Notes: a model not told the origin generated them from the sequence alone. Positions 16,160 through 26,007 are shown, numbered from the stretch's first letter. The stretch is 64,000 nucleotides of DNA from Pseudomonas huaxiensis (GCF_003231275.1 NZ_QKVL01000003.1:186001-250000), one strand, 5' to 3'. Translations and numbers: made by a program.

Positions 16160-18679
16160 CCCCCGCGGCTTCGCCCGCGCCGTCGCTTCGGCCACCAGCG
16201 GGTCATCCGGCCAGTAGTGCTTCGGATAGCGTCCCTTCAAATCCTTCTTCACTTCGGCGTAGGTGCTGCGCCAGAAGTTCGCCAGGTCCTGGGTAACCTG
16301 CACCGGCCGTCGTGCCGGTGAGAGCAGGTGCAGTAAGACCTTCTGCCGGCCCTGGGCGATACGCGGCGTGTCGGCCAGGCCGAACAGTTCCTGCATGCGG
16401 ACCGCCAGCACCGGCGGGTGCTCGCTGTAGTCGATGCGGATGTTCGAGCCCGATGGCACGTTGATGTGCACCGGCGCCCATTCGTCCAGGCGCTGCGGCA
16501 GCGGCCACGGCAGCAGATTGCGCAGGATCGAGGAGAGGTCGAGCTGGGCGAAATGGCTCAGGCGGGTGACTTTGCCCAGGTACGGCTGCAGCCATTCCGG
16601 AAGGGTCGCCAGCAAGGCTTCATCGCTCAGATCCGGCCATTCGCTTTGCCCGCCAGCGGCAAGGTCGAGCTGGCGCAGCAGCGCCACCCGCGCCTGCCAC
16701 TGACGCAGTTCCGGGGTCCACGACAGCAGCGCCAGGCCCTTGCGGCGCACCAGGTCGAGCAAGGCGCGGGCACGGGCGTCGGCGTCCAGGCCGGTCAGCG
16801 GCTCGCGGCTGAGCACCAGTTCGCCGAGCTTGCGCTGGCGCTCGGCGCGCAGGACATTTTCCTTTTCATCCCACTCCAGTTGCTCGACCACGCTGACCTG
16901 CTCGGCGAGCACGTCATCGAACAGTGCCGGATCAAGCTCGGCGGCCAGGTAGATGCGCTCTTCGCGCTGGCCCTGACGACTGCCGAGGTCGGCGACCACC
17001 AGCCAGGGCTCTTTCATCAAGGCATCGGCCTCGCCAAACTGCGCGGCGCGACCATTGGCCAGCCGGTACTCGGCGCCGCCCGCGCGGCGCTGCTGGGCCA
17101 CCCGGTCCGGATAGGCCAGCGCCAGCAGTGCGCCGAGCCAACGCGGGTGATCCGGGTCGGCGACGGCGGCGCCGGGCTTGTTGCGCAGAAAACCGCGGTA
17201 TTGCCGCGACAACTGCCGCGCCCGCTGCACGCCGCCCTGGCCGCCACGGTTGGCGCGGGTTTCGCCGCTGAGCAGACTCAAGCGGCTATGCAGATCGGCG
17301 CCAGCACCGCGAAGAATATCGCGCTCGCCGAGCAAGGCGGCGACATCACAGGCCATCACGGTCAGCCCCAGGTCCTGGCCGCGCAGCAGCAGGTGGGCGA
17401 TACGCGGATGGGCCGGCAGTTCGGCCATCGCCTGGCCGTGCGCGGTGAGGCCGAGGCGTTCGGCGGTCAGCGCACCGAGGCGCAAGAGCAGATCCTGGGC
17501 CTGGGCGTACGCGGCGGCGGGCGGCACATCGAGCCAGCGCAATTGCGTCGGGATCACGCCCCAGCGGCTGAGTTGCAGGGCCAGCCCGGAGAGGTCGGCC
17601 TGGATGATTTCCGCAGTGCCGTAGGCCGCCAGTTGCTCGTGCTGGGCCTCGGACCAGAGCCGGTAACACACGCCTGGTTCCAGACGCCCGGCGCGACCCG
17701 CACGCTGGGTCGCGCTGGCACGGGAAATACGCTGAGTATCGAGGCGGGTCATGCCACTGCCGGGGTCGAAACGTGGCACTCGCGCCAACCCGGCATCCAC
17801 CACCACCCGCACGCCGTCGATGGTCAGGCTGGTCTCGGCGATATTGGTCGCCAGCACTACCTTTCGCGTGCCCGCCGGGGCCGGCTCAATGGCGGCGCGT
17901 TGGGCGGACAGGTCGAGTTCACCATGCAGCGGGCACAGCAGCACGCCGGCGCGGCCATCCAGTGCGTCCTGCAAGGACTGATGCACGCGGCGAATCTCGG
18001 CCTGACCCGGGAGGAACACCAGCAGGCTGCCGCTTTCGTCGTCCAGCGCCTGCAGCACCGTGTCCACCACCCGTGGCTCGATGTACTCGCCGGGCTGGAA
18101 CGGCCGGCTCCAGCGCATTTGCACCGGGAACATGCGGCCTTCGCTGCTGATCACCGGGGCATCGTCCAGCAGCGCCGACAGGCGTTCGCCCTCCAGCGTC
18201 GCGGACATCAGCAGGATTTTCAGCGGCGAATCATCACGCAGCAGTTCGCGGCCATTGAGGCTCAGGGCCAGGGCGAGGTCGGCGTCGAGGCTGCGTTCGT
18301 GGTACTCGTCGAAGATCAGCAGGCCGACGCCATCCAGCGCCGGATCGTCCTGCAGACGGCGGGTGAGGATGCCCTCGGTGACCACTTCGATACGCGTGCG
18401 CGGGCCGACCTTGCTGTCCAGACGGATGCGATAACCGACCGTCTCGCCCACCTTTTCGCCCAGTTCGCTGGCCAGCCGCTCGGCGGCGGCGCGGGCGGCC
18501 AGGCGCCGTGGTTCGAGCATCAGGATGGTCTGCCCGGCCAGCCACGGCTCGTTCAGCAGCGCCAGCGGTACGCGGGTGGTCTTGCCGGCGCCAGGCGGTG
18601 CTTCGAGCACGGCTTCGTGGCGTTGCGCCAAGGCTTCGCGCAGCGCTGGCAGAACGGCATCAATCGGTAAGGAAATCAT
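16154..18679 (-). CDS. hrpB: ATP-dependent RNA helicase HrpB
   Basis: The 841-residue protein has the DExH helicase motifs in order: GAGKTTR (Walker A), DEYHERS (motif II), SAT (motif III), and NIAETSLTI and QRAGRAGR in the second RecA fold, followed by the HrpB-specific C-terminal domain. HrpB is a DEAH-type helicase of unclear cellular role. I start at the ATG with AGGG eight bases ahead; another in-frame ATG lies four codons upstream. Confidence 0.93.
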   Translation of the reverse strand: MISLPIDAVLPALREALAQRHEAVLEAPPGAGKTTRVPLALLNEPWLAGQTILMLEPRRLAARAAAERLASELGEKVGETVGYRIRLDSKVGPRTRIEVVTEGILTRRLQDDPALDGVGLLIFDEYHERSLDADLALALSLNGRELLRDDSPLKILLMSATLEGERLSALLDDAPVISSEGRMFPVQMRWSRPFQPGEYIEPRVVDTVLQALDDESGSLLVFLPGQAEIRRVHQSLQDALDGRAGVLLCPLHGELDLSAQRAAIEPAPAGTRKVVLATNIAETSLTIDGVRVVVDAGLARVPRFDPGSGMTRLDTQRISRASATQRAGRAGRLEPGVCYRLWSEAQHEQLAAYGTAEIIQADLSGLALQLSRWGVIPTQLRWLDVPPAAAYAQAQDLLLRLGALTAERLGLTAHGQAMAELPAHPRIAHLLLRGQDLGLTVMACDVAALLGERDILRGAGADLHSRLSLLSGETRANRGGQGGVQRARQLSRQYRGFLRNKPGAAVADPDHPRWLGALLALAYPDRVAQQRRAGGAEYRLANGRAAQFGEADALMKEPWLVVADLGSRQGQREERIYLAAELDPALFDDVLAEQVSVVEQLEWDEKENVLRAERQRKLGELVLSREPLTGLDADARARALLDLVRRKGLALLSWTPELRQWQARVALLRQLDLAAGGQSEWPDLSDEALLATLPEWLQPYLGKVTRLSHFAQLDLSSILRNLLPWPLPQRLDEWAPVHINVPSGSNIRIDYSEHPPVLAVRMQELFGLADTPRIAQGRQKVLLHLLSPARRPVQVTQDLANFWRSTYAEVKKDLKGRYPKHYWPDDPLVAEATARAKPRGT

Positions 18680-18798
18680 GGTAGCCCTCAAACAATGGGG
18701 CGAGTATAACGGCGAACCCAGCCTGCCCTATCATGGTCTTATCCCCTGAAGCCGGCCTTTTGCCGGTATCGTTGCGGCTTTCATTGCGGAGACTCTCA

Positions 18799-19218
18799 AT
18801 GCGTATTTCTTCCCGTGTCACTGGTGGCGCCCTGATCGCGGCCTTGCTGACTCAGCTCACGGCCTGCGGCACCCTGTTCTACCCCGACCGTCGCGGCCAG
18901 ATCGAAGGCAAGATCGACCCGGTGATCGTCGCTCTCGACGCGGTCGGCATCCTTTTCTATGTGATCCCAGGCCTGATCGCCTTCGGCATCGACTTCGCCA
19001 GCGGCGCGATCTACCTGCCGGGCGGCAGCACCGCGCAAATCTCGCCAGAGAAGCTCAACGAAGCCATTGGCGCTGACGGCAAAGTGGACAACACCCGTCT
19101 GCAAGCCATTATCGAAAGCGAACTGGGCCAACGTCTGCCGCTGAACGATCCACGCCTGATCCAGCACAAGGGCAGCACCGAACAACTGGCGATGTACGGC
19201 CTGGTTCCTGCCGCCTGA
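18799..19218 (+). CDS. Small lipoprotein, YceK/YidQ-like
   Basis: The 139-residue product carries a lipoprotein signal ending LTAC|G and two hydrophobic stretches (residues about 48-75), so it is a membrane-tethered envelope protein. GGAG lies seven bases before the ATG. It precedes fieF by one base and is probably co-transcribed with it. The function is unknown. Confidence 0.8.
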   Translation: MRISSRVTGGALIAALLTQLTACGTLFYPDRRGQIEGKIDPVIVALDAVGILFYVIPGLIAFGIDFASGAIYLPGGSTAQISPEKLNEAIGADGKVDNTRLQAIIESELGQRLPLNDPRLIQHKGSTEQLAMYGLVPAA

Positions 19219-19219
19219 C

Positions 19220-20092
19220 ATGACCACCACCTCCGCCGAGCACGCTCGCCTGCTGCGCCTCGCCACCCGCGCTTCGCTGGCGGTGGCGTGCATCCTGATC
19301 GTCAGCAAGGCGATCGCCTGGTGGCTCAGTGGCTCGGTCAGCCTGCTGGCCGGCCTGACCGACTCGCTGCTCGACGGCGCCGCGTCCTTTCTCAATCTGA
19401 TCGCAGTGCATTACGCGCTGCGCCCCGCCGATGAAGATCACCGTTACGGGCACGGCAAGGCCGAAGCGCTGGCGGGCATGGCGCAGGCGCTGTTCATCAG
19501 TGTCAGTGCGGTGCTGATCGCGTTTCAGGCCGTGGAGCGGTTGCAGAACCCGCAGCCGCTGGGCAATGCCGGGCTGGGCGTGGCGGTGATGGTGTTGTCG
19601 CTGGTGCTCACCGTGGCGCTGCTGATGGTGCAAGCGCGGGTGATCCGCATCACCGGCTCCACAGCCGTGCGGGCTGATTCGCTGCACTACCGCTCCGACC
19701 TGCTGCTCAACGGCAGCATCCTCGTCGCCCTGTTGCTGGCAGCGTTTGGCTGGCCGCAACTGGATGCATTTTTCGGTTTGGGGATTGCGGTCTACATCCT
19801 CTGGAGCGCACTGACCATTGCTCGCGAAAGCTTTGCCACGCTGATGGATGAGGAGTTACCGGCGGATGTCAGCGAGCGGATGCTCGGTCTGGTGTGTGCG
19901 GTGCCGGGCGTAGTCGGTGCGCATGACCTGCGCACGCGGGTTTCGGGGAGTCGCTGGTTCGTGCAAGTGCATCTGGAACTGCCTGGGGCGCTGCCGCTGA
20001 CCCAGGCGCACGGGTTGTGCGAGGACGCGGCAGCGGCGATCACACGGGAGTATCCGCGGGCTGAGGTGTTGGTGCATGCGGATCCCGTTTAG
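19220..20092 (+). CDS. fieF: Cation diffusion facilitator FieF-like
   Basis: Six membrane helices and a cytoplasmic domain make up 290 residues. The metal site residues of the family are present: DSLLD in helix 2 and HYRSD in helix 5, the aspartate-rich pattern of zinc/iron exporters such as E. coli FieF. It pumps divalent metal ions out against protons. It follows the lipoprotein gene almost without a gap. Confidence 0.9.
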   Translation: MTTTSAEHARLLRLATRASLAVACILIVSKAIAWWLSGSVSLLAGLTDSLLDGAASFLNLIAVHYALRPADEDHRYGHGKAEALAGMAQALFISVSAVLIAFQAVERLQNPQPLGNAGLGVAVMVLSLVLTVALLMVQARVIRITGSTAVRADSLHYRSDLLLNGSILVALLLAAFGWPQLDAFFGLGIAVYILWSALTIARESFATLMDEELPADVSERMLGLVCAVPGVVGAHDLRTRVSGSRWFVQVHLELPGALPLTQAHGLCEDAAAAITREYPRAEVLVHADPV

Positions 20093-20110
20093 GGGTGATT
20101 TTTAGGGCCC

Positions 20111-20199
20111 CATCGCTGCGGTTCGGCGCCCCGACAAGCCAGCTCCCACAGGGTTCGCGGTGCATACAATACTCTGTGGGAGCCGGCTTGCCGGCGATG
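20111..20199. repeat. REP doublet (REPIN-like)
   Basis: Two inverted REP units (cgacaagccagctcccacag at 20132 and ctgtgggagccggcttgccg at 20174) face each other between convergent genes. Such doublets are typical of Pseudomonas intergenic space and may act as transcript ends. Confidence 0.75.
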
Positions 20200-20210
20200 A
20201 GGCCACAAGA

Positions 20211-21038
20211 TCAGTTGACGCTATACCCCCGCCCCGCCATGCAAGCCCCCATCGCCCGCCGATAGGTGTCCGCCACCTGCACCGGTGGCGCCTGGTTGGC
20301 GTAGGCCGGGTCGAAACCACTCTGCTCCACCGCCCAGCGATGGCATTGATAACGGTCCTGTTCGACCTGCTGCGGCGGCTGGCCCTGCATCGGGTAAGCA
20401 ACCACGTCATACCCGCTGCCCTGCACCGGCACCGGCTGCTGAACCTGCGGCGGATTGACCACCACGTACTCGCGACTGTCGTTCTGATACTGGTAATAGG
20501 TGTCCGCCACCAGGAAGAACAGCGCCCCGCCGATCCACATCTCGCGGGCGTAATCCGGCAGGTAAGTCACTCGCACGCCGTAAGGCGGAGTCACCACCAC
20601 ATAACCGCCGCCATGCGGGCGATACCAGTAGCCGCCAGAGAAGAAGTAGTCCTGGCCGCGATACGGCACCCGCGAGAAACGATCAGGGAAACGATCGATG
20701 GTGTGCCCCGGCCGGTATTGCGGTCCCGGTCCCCAGCCATTGCCATGCCCGTCGGGACGGCCCGACCAGTTCGGCTGCGGTGGGCGTTGGCCGCCCTGGT
20801 TGCCCTGCCAGTTCGGGTTGCCATCGTTGCGCCGGGGGATGTCCTGGTAATGGCCCTGCCGCGGCTGCTGGGTCTGTCGCACTTCGTCCGGCCGCTGGCC
20901 CAGCGGCGATCCCTGTTGGCGCTGCTCGCCACCGCGGGATTCCGAAGGTCCGCAGTGATCCCGCTCGTCATCGGCATGGACGCCCAGGCTCAGGCAGAGC
21001 ACGCCGACACCCACCAACGGCCAGATACGCAAGGTCAT
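20211..21038 (-). CDS. DUF6515-type exported protein
   Basis: A 275-residue protein with a signal peptide (cleavage near GVHA), a Gln/Pro/Gly-rich disordered stretch (residues 30-115), then a conserved core with YFFSGGYWYRPHGGGYVV and a short hydrophobic segment, and a Cys-containing C-terminus (YQCHRWAV, ACMAGRGYSV). It looks periplasmic or outer-membrane associated. No function is known. Confidence 0.75.
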   Translation of the reverse strand: MTLRIWPLVGVGVLCLSLGVHADDERDHCGPSESRGGEQRQQGSPLGQRPDEVRQTQQPRQGHYQDIPRRNDGNPNWQGNQGGQRPPQPNWSGRPDGHGNGWGPGPQYRPGHTIDRFPDRFSRVPYRGQDYFFSGGYWYRPHGGGYVVVTPPYGVRVTYLPDYAREMWIGGALFFLVADTYYQYQNDSREYVVVNPPQVQQPVPVQGSGYDVVAYPMQGQPPQQVEQDRYQCHRWAVEQSGFDPAYANQAPPVQVADTYRRAMGACMAGRGYSVN

Positions 21039-21120
21039 GCTGTTCCTCTTTCATCGTAGGAAATGATCACAGCGCCACTCTAGCAGGCGCAGTTCCGGTC
21101 GCCAGATGAAATCTCGGACA

Positions 21121-21313
21121 TTAAAAAAGGGCGACCGTTGGGTCGCCCTTTGAGAATTTTGTCCTGGCTCGGCGCTTGTGACGCCGGCTCACCTCACACC
21201 TGTCTTGTGGACCGTGTGTAGCCCGGGGGCCAAGCACAACCCTGTGGGATTGCTGGCCGCGACTGTCCTGATTGAGTCAGTCGCCGTGGACGTGTGTCCG
21301 GGCAGTGATTCTG
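21121..21313 (-). ncRNA. Candidate small RNA ending in an intrinsic terminator
   Basis: On the minus strand a -10-like TATGAT (21325-21320) is followed by about 190 bases with three or more short stems (for example CGACTG/CAGTCG around 21270-21295), then a ten-base stem and T-run at 21151-21123. No coding gene lies to the right on this strand that the terminator could serve. No good -35 element is visible. I do not recognise a known family. Confidence 0.4.
21123..21151 (-). terminator. Strong intrinsic terminator, minus strand
   Basis: AAGGGCGACC and GGTCGCCCTT pair over ten bases with a four-base loop, and six T residues follow on the minus strand. It lies upstream of both flanking protein genes, so it is not explained by either. 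Confidence 0.75.
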
Positions 21314-21437
21314 GAAACAATCATAGGAAAATAGAGGTGACAGAGGATTGCGAAGATTGCGAAAAAAAACACCACTTGCGCAATTTTTTACTAAATATTA
21401 ATAATTGTCAGCAATTCAAACAGAAAAGGCCTGATCG

Positions 21438-21914
21438 ATGAGCAAGCTGGACCGCTATGACCTGAGCATTCTCGCCGAATTGCAGCGCGACGCGCGCATC
21501 TCCAACCAGGAACTGGCCGAGCGCATCGGGCTGTCGCCCTCGCCCTGCTCGCGACGGGTCAAGCAACTGGAAGACGACGGCTTCATCTCCCGCCAGGTGG
21601 CGCTGCTGGACCGCAAGAAGCTCGGCCTGAGCCTGACCGCCTACGTGCTGATCGGCATGGACCGACACACACCCGAGCGTTTCGAAACCTTCGAAGCGGC
21701 GATCCGCAACCTGCCCCAGGTGCTGGAATGCAGCCTGGTCACCGGGATGGACGCCGACTACCAGCTCAAGGTGGTGGTGCCGGACATGGATCATTACCAG
21801 AAACTGCTGCTCGGTCACCTGACCCGCATCGAGGGCGTGACTAGCGTTCGCTCAAGCTTTGTCCTGAATCAAGTGTTGGCCAGTACGGAGCTGCCGCTGA
21901 CGCACCTGCGTTAG
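21438..21914 (+). CDS. Lrp/AsnC family transcriptional regulator
   Basis: The 158-residue protein has the N-terminal helix-turn-helix (ELAERIGLSPSPCSRRVKQL) and the C-terminal RAM ligand-binding domain. Family members form octamers and usually respond to amino acids. It stands alone; repeated TTGCG motifs at 21348-21393 may be its own operator. The target genes are not evident here. Confidence 0.9.
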   Translation: MSKLDRYDLSILAELQRDARISNQELAERIGLSPSPCSRRVKQLEDDGFISRQVALLDRKKLGLSLTAYVLIGMDRHTPERFETFEAAIRNLPQVLECSLVTGMDADYQLKVVVPDMDHYQKLLLGHLTRIEGVTSVRSSFVLNQVLASTELPLTHLR

Positions 21915-21969
21915 TCAGTCCCGAGGGTGAGGCGTATACTTGCGCGCCTCACGCCGCCGGAGAAAATCG

Positions 21970-22176
21970 ATGGATCCTGTGTTGTTCGAAGAGTGGATGA
22001 TGACCATCCTCGTCACCATCCTGATTGGTTTCATGGGCTTCATCGTCTGGGACCTGGCAAAGAAGTCCAAGGCCGGCAAACTCGGCACGTTCATCCTCTT
22101 CTTCGCGCTCGGCCTGGGTGTCCTCGCCTTCGTCATCAAGAGCGTGGTGATCACCTGGATCGAGCTTCATCAATAA
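21970..22176 (+). CDS. DUF2788 small membrane protein
   Basis: Sixty-eight residues with two membrane helices (about 10-27 and 38-60) separated by a short basic loop (AKKSKAGKLG). The start after CGGAGAAAATCG is chosen over one ten codons upstream. It sits between the Lrp-type gene and rluE as in other pseudomonads. Function unknown. Confidence 0.8.
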   Translation: MDPVLFEEWMMTILVTILIGFMGFIVWDLAKKSKAGKLGTFILFFALGLGVLAFVIKSVVITWIELHQ

Positions 22177-22179
22177 GCC

Positions 22180-22809
22180 TCAGCGCTTCGCAGGCACTTC
22201 CTTCCACTGGCCCGGCTCAAGCCCGTCCACAGTCCAGTCGCCGATCCTGACCCGCACCAGACGCAGGGTCGGCAGCCCCACCGCCGCGGTCATTCGTCGC
22301 ACCTGGCGGTTACGCCCCTCCTTGATGATCAACTCCAGCCAACTGGTCGGCACGCTCTTGCGAAACCGCACCGGCGGATTGCGTGGCCAGAGTTCCGGCT
22401 CTTGCAGTTGCCGGGCCTGGGCCGGCAGGGTCATGCCGTCGTTCAATTCGACGCCGTCGCGCAGGCGCTGGATCTGCTCTTCGTTCGGTTCGCCTTCCAC
22501 CTGCACCCAATAGGTTTTCGGCAGCTTGTGCTTCGGGTCGGCGATGCGCGCCTGCAACTGACCGTCGTTGGTCAGCAGCAGCAGGCCTTCACTGTCGCGG
22601 TCGAGGCGGCCGGCGGGATAGACGCCGGGCACCGCGATGAAATCCTTGAGGGTCGCCCGCCCCTCGCCGTCGCTGAACTGGGTTAGCACGTCGAAGGGTT
22701 TGTTGAACAGCAGCAACCGCGGCTCGGCCGGCGGCGCCTTGGGCGGGCGTCGCGGACCGGCGGGTTTTGCCGCGGGGCGGCGCGGCGTGGAGCGTGGTGG
22801 TAACGGCAT
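22180..22809 (-). CDS. rluE: 23S rRNA pseudouridine synthase RluE-like
   Basis: The RsuA/RluB/E/F family motif [17 protein letters not shown], with the catalytic aspartate, is present in 209 residues. There is no N-terminal S4 domain, which fits RluE rather than RsuA. RluE modifies U2457 of 23S rRNA in E. coli. A basic Pro/Ala-rich tail occupies the first 28 residues. Confidence 0.87.
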   Translation of the reverse strand: MPLPPRSTPRRPAAKPAGPRRPPKAPPAEPRLLLFNKPFDVLTQFSDGEGRATLKDFIAVPGVYPAGRLDRDSEGLLLLTNDGQLQARIADPKHKLPKTYWVQVEGEPNEEQIQRLRDGVELNDGMTLPAQARQLQEPELWPRNPPVRFRKSVPTSWLELIIKEGRNRQVRRMTAAVGLPTLRLVRVRIGDWTVDGLEPGQWKEVPAKR

Positions 22810-22815
22810 GGGGCC

Positions 22816-24288
22816 TCAGCGGAACGGCGGCTCGTCAAAACTGCGCAGTTTACGCGAGTGCAGCGAGTTCAGTTCGGTGCGCAGCAGGTCGAGGGCGGCG
22901 ATGCCGATCTTCAGGTGCTGGCTGACGGCACGGTTGTAGAAGGCGTTGGCCGCACCCGGCAGCTTGATCTCGCTGTGCAGCGGCTTGTCCGAGACGCACA
23001 GCAACGTGCCGTAAGGCACCCGCAGGCGATAACCCTGGGCCGCGATGGTACCGCTTTCCATGTCCACCGCCACAGCGCGCGACAGGTTGATCAACGGTCG
23101 CTCCTGGGCCCAGCGCAGTTCCCAGTTGCGGTCGTCGTAGGTCAGCACGGTGCCGGTGCGCAGGCGTTTCTTCAGCTCGTCGCCACGCTCGCCAGTCACT
23201 TGCGCCGCCGCTTCCTGCAAGGCCATCTGCACTTCGGCCAGGGCCGGGATCGGGATGTTCGGCGGCACCACGCGGTCGAGAATGCCGTCGCGCCGCATGT
23301 AGGCGTGGGCCAGCACATAGTCGCCGATGGTCTGCGACTGCCGCAGGCCGCCGCAGTGGCCGATCATCAACCAGCAGTGCGGACGCAGCACCGCCAGGTG
23401 GTCGGTGATGTTCTTGGCGTTGGACGGGCCGACGCCAATGTTGACCAGGGTGACACCATCGCCATCGGCGGCGATCAGGTGATACGCCGGCATTTGGTAA
23501 CGGTGCCAGACCACGCCGGCCACCAGCGCCTGGGCCTCGCCGTTGTCCATGGCCTTTTCGATGATGACGTTGCCCGGCAGGACCATGCGCACGAAACGCG
23601 GGTCGTCGCGCAGTTGCTCAAGGCCATGGCTGATGAACTGGTCGACATAGCGGTGGTAGTTGGTCAGCAGGATCCACGGCTGCACATGACGCCAGTCGCT
23701 GCCGGTGTAATGCACCAGGCGGCGCAGCGAGAAGTCCACCCGCGCGGCGTCGAACAGCGCCAGCGGCAGGGTCTCGGCGCTGCCCCAGTCGTACAGGCCG
23801 TCGGCGATGCCGTCGGTGGCGGCGGACAGGTCGGTGCTCGGGAACACCCGCGCCAGCGCCGCAGCAGTAATGCCGGTGCCCGCCAGTTCATCGCCCTGCT
23901 CGACGACATAGGGGTAAGGAATGTTCTGTTCGCTGACGCCCACTTCGACCGTCACGGTGAAGTCCTGCATCAGCGGGCGCAGTTGTTCCAGCAGGTAGCC
24001 GCGGAACGCCGCAGGATGGGTGACGGTGACGCTGTAGGTGCCCGGCAGCTGGACCTTGGCGTAGGCCCGGGTGGTGGCGGCAACTTCACCGTTGTAGTGA
24101 TAGGTCAGGCGCAGTTCGGGATAGCGGAACAGCGCACGCTCGTCCGCATCCGGCTCGGTGCGGTCCTTCAGGTAGCGCTTGAGCGCCTGGCTCAGGGCGG
24201 TAGTCGCGTTTTCGTGCAGGGCCGCCAGACGATCGACGGCTTGCTCGGCGGTTTCTACGACAACGAAGGCTTCATCAAAACGGCTCAC
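22816..24288 (-). CDS. amn: AMP nucleosidase
   Basis: This 490-residue protein matches Amn over its whole length, with an N-terminal alpha/beta domain and a C-terminal nucleoside phosphorylase-like domain (NIGVGPSNAKNITDHLAVL, AVDMESGTIAAQGYR). It splits AMP into adenine and ribose 5-phosphate and so tunes the adenylate pool. Confidence 0.95.
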   Translation of the reverse strand: MSRFDEAFVVVETAEQAVDRLAALHENATTALSQALKRYLKDRTEPDADERALFRYPELRLTYHYNGEVAATTRAYAKVQLPGTYSVTVTHPAAFRGYLLEQLRPLMQDFTVTVEVGVSEQNIPYPYVVEQGDELAGTGITAAALARVFPSTDLSAATDGIADGLYDWGSAETLPLALFDAARVDFSLRRLVHYTGSDWRHVQPWILLTNYHRYVDQFISHGLEQLRDDPRFVRMVLPGNVIIEKAMDNGEAQALVAGVVWHRYQMPAYHLIAADGDGVTLVNIGVGPSNAKNITDHLAVLRPHCWLMIGHCGGLRQSQTIGDYVLAHAYMRRDGILDRVVPPNIPIPALAEVQMALQEAAAQVTGERGDELKKRLRTGTVLTYDDRNWELRWAQERPLINLSRAVAVDMESGTIAAQGYRLRVPYGTLLCVSDKPLHSEIKLPGAANAFYNRAVSQHLKIGIAALDLLRTELNSLHSRKLRSFDEPPFR

Positions 24289-24354
24289 TGGTTACTTCCT
24301 GTCTGACATGCAGGTTTCCATCTTGCCTACATCCGCGGCCAAAGGCACGCCCGT

Positions 24355-26007
24355 TCAGAGCGGCCAGGCCGGCGTGGACCGTTGCACCAGCGCGGCGACA
24401 TCCACGCCACGCGGCAAGGTGCCATAGACCCGACCGCCGCCGCTGAGGCGGCTGGCCATAAAGGCGTCGCTCACCGTGGCGTTGCCCGCCTCCAGCAGCA
24501 GCTTGGCCTGCAGGCCGACGGCGATCTCTTCGACCAGTTGCCGGGCGCGGTACTGGATATCGCCAGTGTCGGCGAACGCCGCCTTGAGGTTGCCGATATG
24601 CGCGGCCAGGCGCGGGTCACCGTGGCCATCGCCGAGTTCGGCGAACAGGCTGTCGAGCACGCCCGGCTCCTTGGATAACGCCCGCAGCACATCCAGGCAC
24701 TGAACGTTGCCCGAGCCCTCCCAGGTGGAGTTCACCGGCGCTTCGCGGTACAGCCGCGGAAGAATGCTGTCTTCGACATAACCGGCGCCGCCCATGCACT
24801 CGGCGGCCTCGTTGATCATGGCCGGGGCGCGTTTGCAGATCCAATACTTGCCCACCGCCGTCACCAGCCGGGCGAAGCGGGCCTGGTGCGGATCGTCGAG
24901 ATGGTCAAGGGCGTGGCCCATGCGCAGGCTCAGGGCCAGCGCCGCTTCGCTTTCCAGCGCCAGGTCTGCCAGCACGTTCTGCATCAGCGGCTGTTCCGCC
25001 AACAGCCGGCCGCTGACCTGACGGTGGGCGCAGTGGTGGGCCGCCTGGGTCAGGGCCTGACGCATCAACGCGCTGGAGCCGACCATGCAATCGAAGCGGG
25101 TCATCGCCACCATCTCGATGATGGTCGGCACGCCGCGGCCTTCTTCGCCGATCATCCATGCCAGAGCGCCGCGGAACTCCACTTCGCTGGACGCGTTGGA
25201 CCAGTTGCCGAGCTTGTTCTTCAGGCGTTGCACGTAGAACTCGTTGCGCCGGTCGTCGGGCCGATGGCGCGGCAACAGGAAACAGCTCAGGCCCTTTTCG
25301 GTCTGCGCCAGGGTGAGGAAGGCGTCGCACATCGGCGCCGAACAGAACCACTTGTGACCGACCAGTTCGTAGGCCTGGCCCGGCCCCGGCGAACCCACCG
25401 GGTACGCCCGGGTGGTGTTGGCCCGCACGTCGGTGCCGCCCTGTTTCTCGGTCATCGCCATGCCAAGGGTGACCCCGGATTTGTGCCGGTCGCCGACATT
25501 GCGCGGGTCGTACTCGGTGGCCAGCACCTTGGGCAGCCAGTATTGCGCCAGTTCCGGCTGCAATTTCAGCGCCGGCACTGCGGCGAAGGTCATGGTCAGC
25601 GGGCAGCCACTGCCGGCTTCGGCCTGGCTGTGCAGGTAGGTCATGGCGGCGCGGGCAACATGGGCGCCTTCCCGCGGATCGGTCCAGGGCAATGACGGCA
25701 GGCCGTGCTCGACGGCCGTGCGCATCAACTGGTGATAGGCCGGATGAAACTCCACCAGATCGATCCGATGACCGTAGCGGTCGTGGCTGACGAACTGCGG
25801 TTTGTTCTGGTTGGCGAGAAAACCCGCCTCCATCAATGGACCGCCGGCAAGGGCACCGTAGGCATCGATCCGCGACTCGGCCCAACCGGCCCCGAACCTG
25901 CGACTCCACTCCTGCAAGGGCAGGTCGAGGCGGTAGAGGTTGGCGCCATCGAGGGACGGCGGCTGGTTGGTGACTTCGTGGGTTTCAGCGTACTGATGCA
26001 GGTTCAT
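24355..26007 (-). CDS. AidB-like acyl-CoA dehydrogenase
   Basis: The 550-residue protein follows E. coli AidB from end to end: SNLYRLD-like N-terminus, MTEKQGGTDVRANTT, HKWFCSAP, NKLGNWSNASSEVEF, and ECMGGAGYVEDS. It binds FAD. AidB proteins belong to the acyl-CoA dehydrogenase fold and are linked to protection from alkylating agents, though the true substrate is unsettled. It lies between ladS and amn. Confidence 0.88.
   Translation of the reverse strand: MNLHQYAETHEVTNQPPSLDGANLYRLDLPLQEWSRRFGAGWAESRIDAYGALAGGPLMEAGFLANQNKPQFVSHDRYGHRIDLVEFHPAYHQLMRTAVEHGLPSLPWTDPREGAHVARAAMTYLHSQAEAGSGCPLTMTFAAVPALKLQPELAQYWLPKVLATEYDPRNVGDRHKSGVTLGMAMTEKQGGTDVRANTTRAYPVGSPGPGQAYELVGHKWFCSAPMCDAFLTLAQTEKGLSCFLLPRHRPDDRRNEFYVQRLKNKLGNWSNASSEVEFRGALAWMIGEEGRGVPTIIEMVAMTRFDCMVGSSALMRQALTQAAHHCAHRQVSGRLLAEQPLMQNVLADLALESEAALALSLRMGHALDHLDDPHQARFARLVTAVGKYWICKRAPAMINEAAECMGGAGYVEDSILPRLYREAPVNSTWEGSGNVQCLDVLRALSKEPGVLDSLFAELGDGHGDPRLAAHIGNLKAAFADTGDIQYRARQLVEEIAVGLQAKLLLEAGNATVSDAFMASRLSGGGRVYGTLPRGVDVAALVQRSTPAWPL

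Larger units (their letters stand above)
21039..21437. other. Structured divergent gap before the Lrp gene
   Basis: No protein gene is supported. It contains a strong minus-strand terminator, several hairpins to its right, and an AT-rich promoter area with three TTGCG-containing motifs just before the Lrp-type gene. Confidence 0.7.

Noticed and set aside
16418..18670. 750-codon plus-strand frame
   Set aside because: Antisense of hrpB with the same composition bias.
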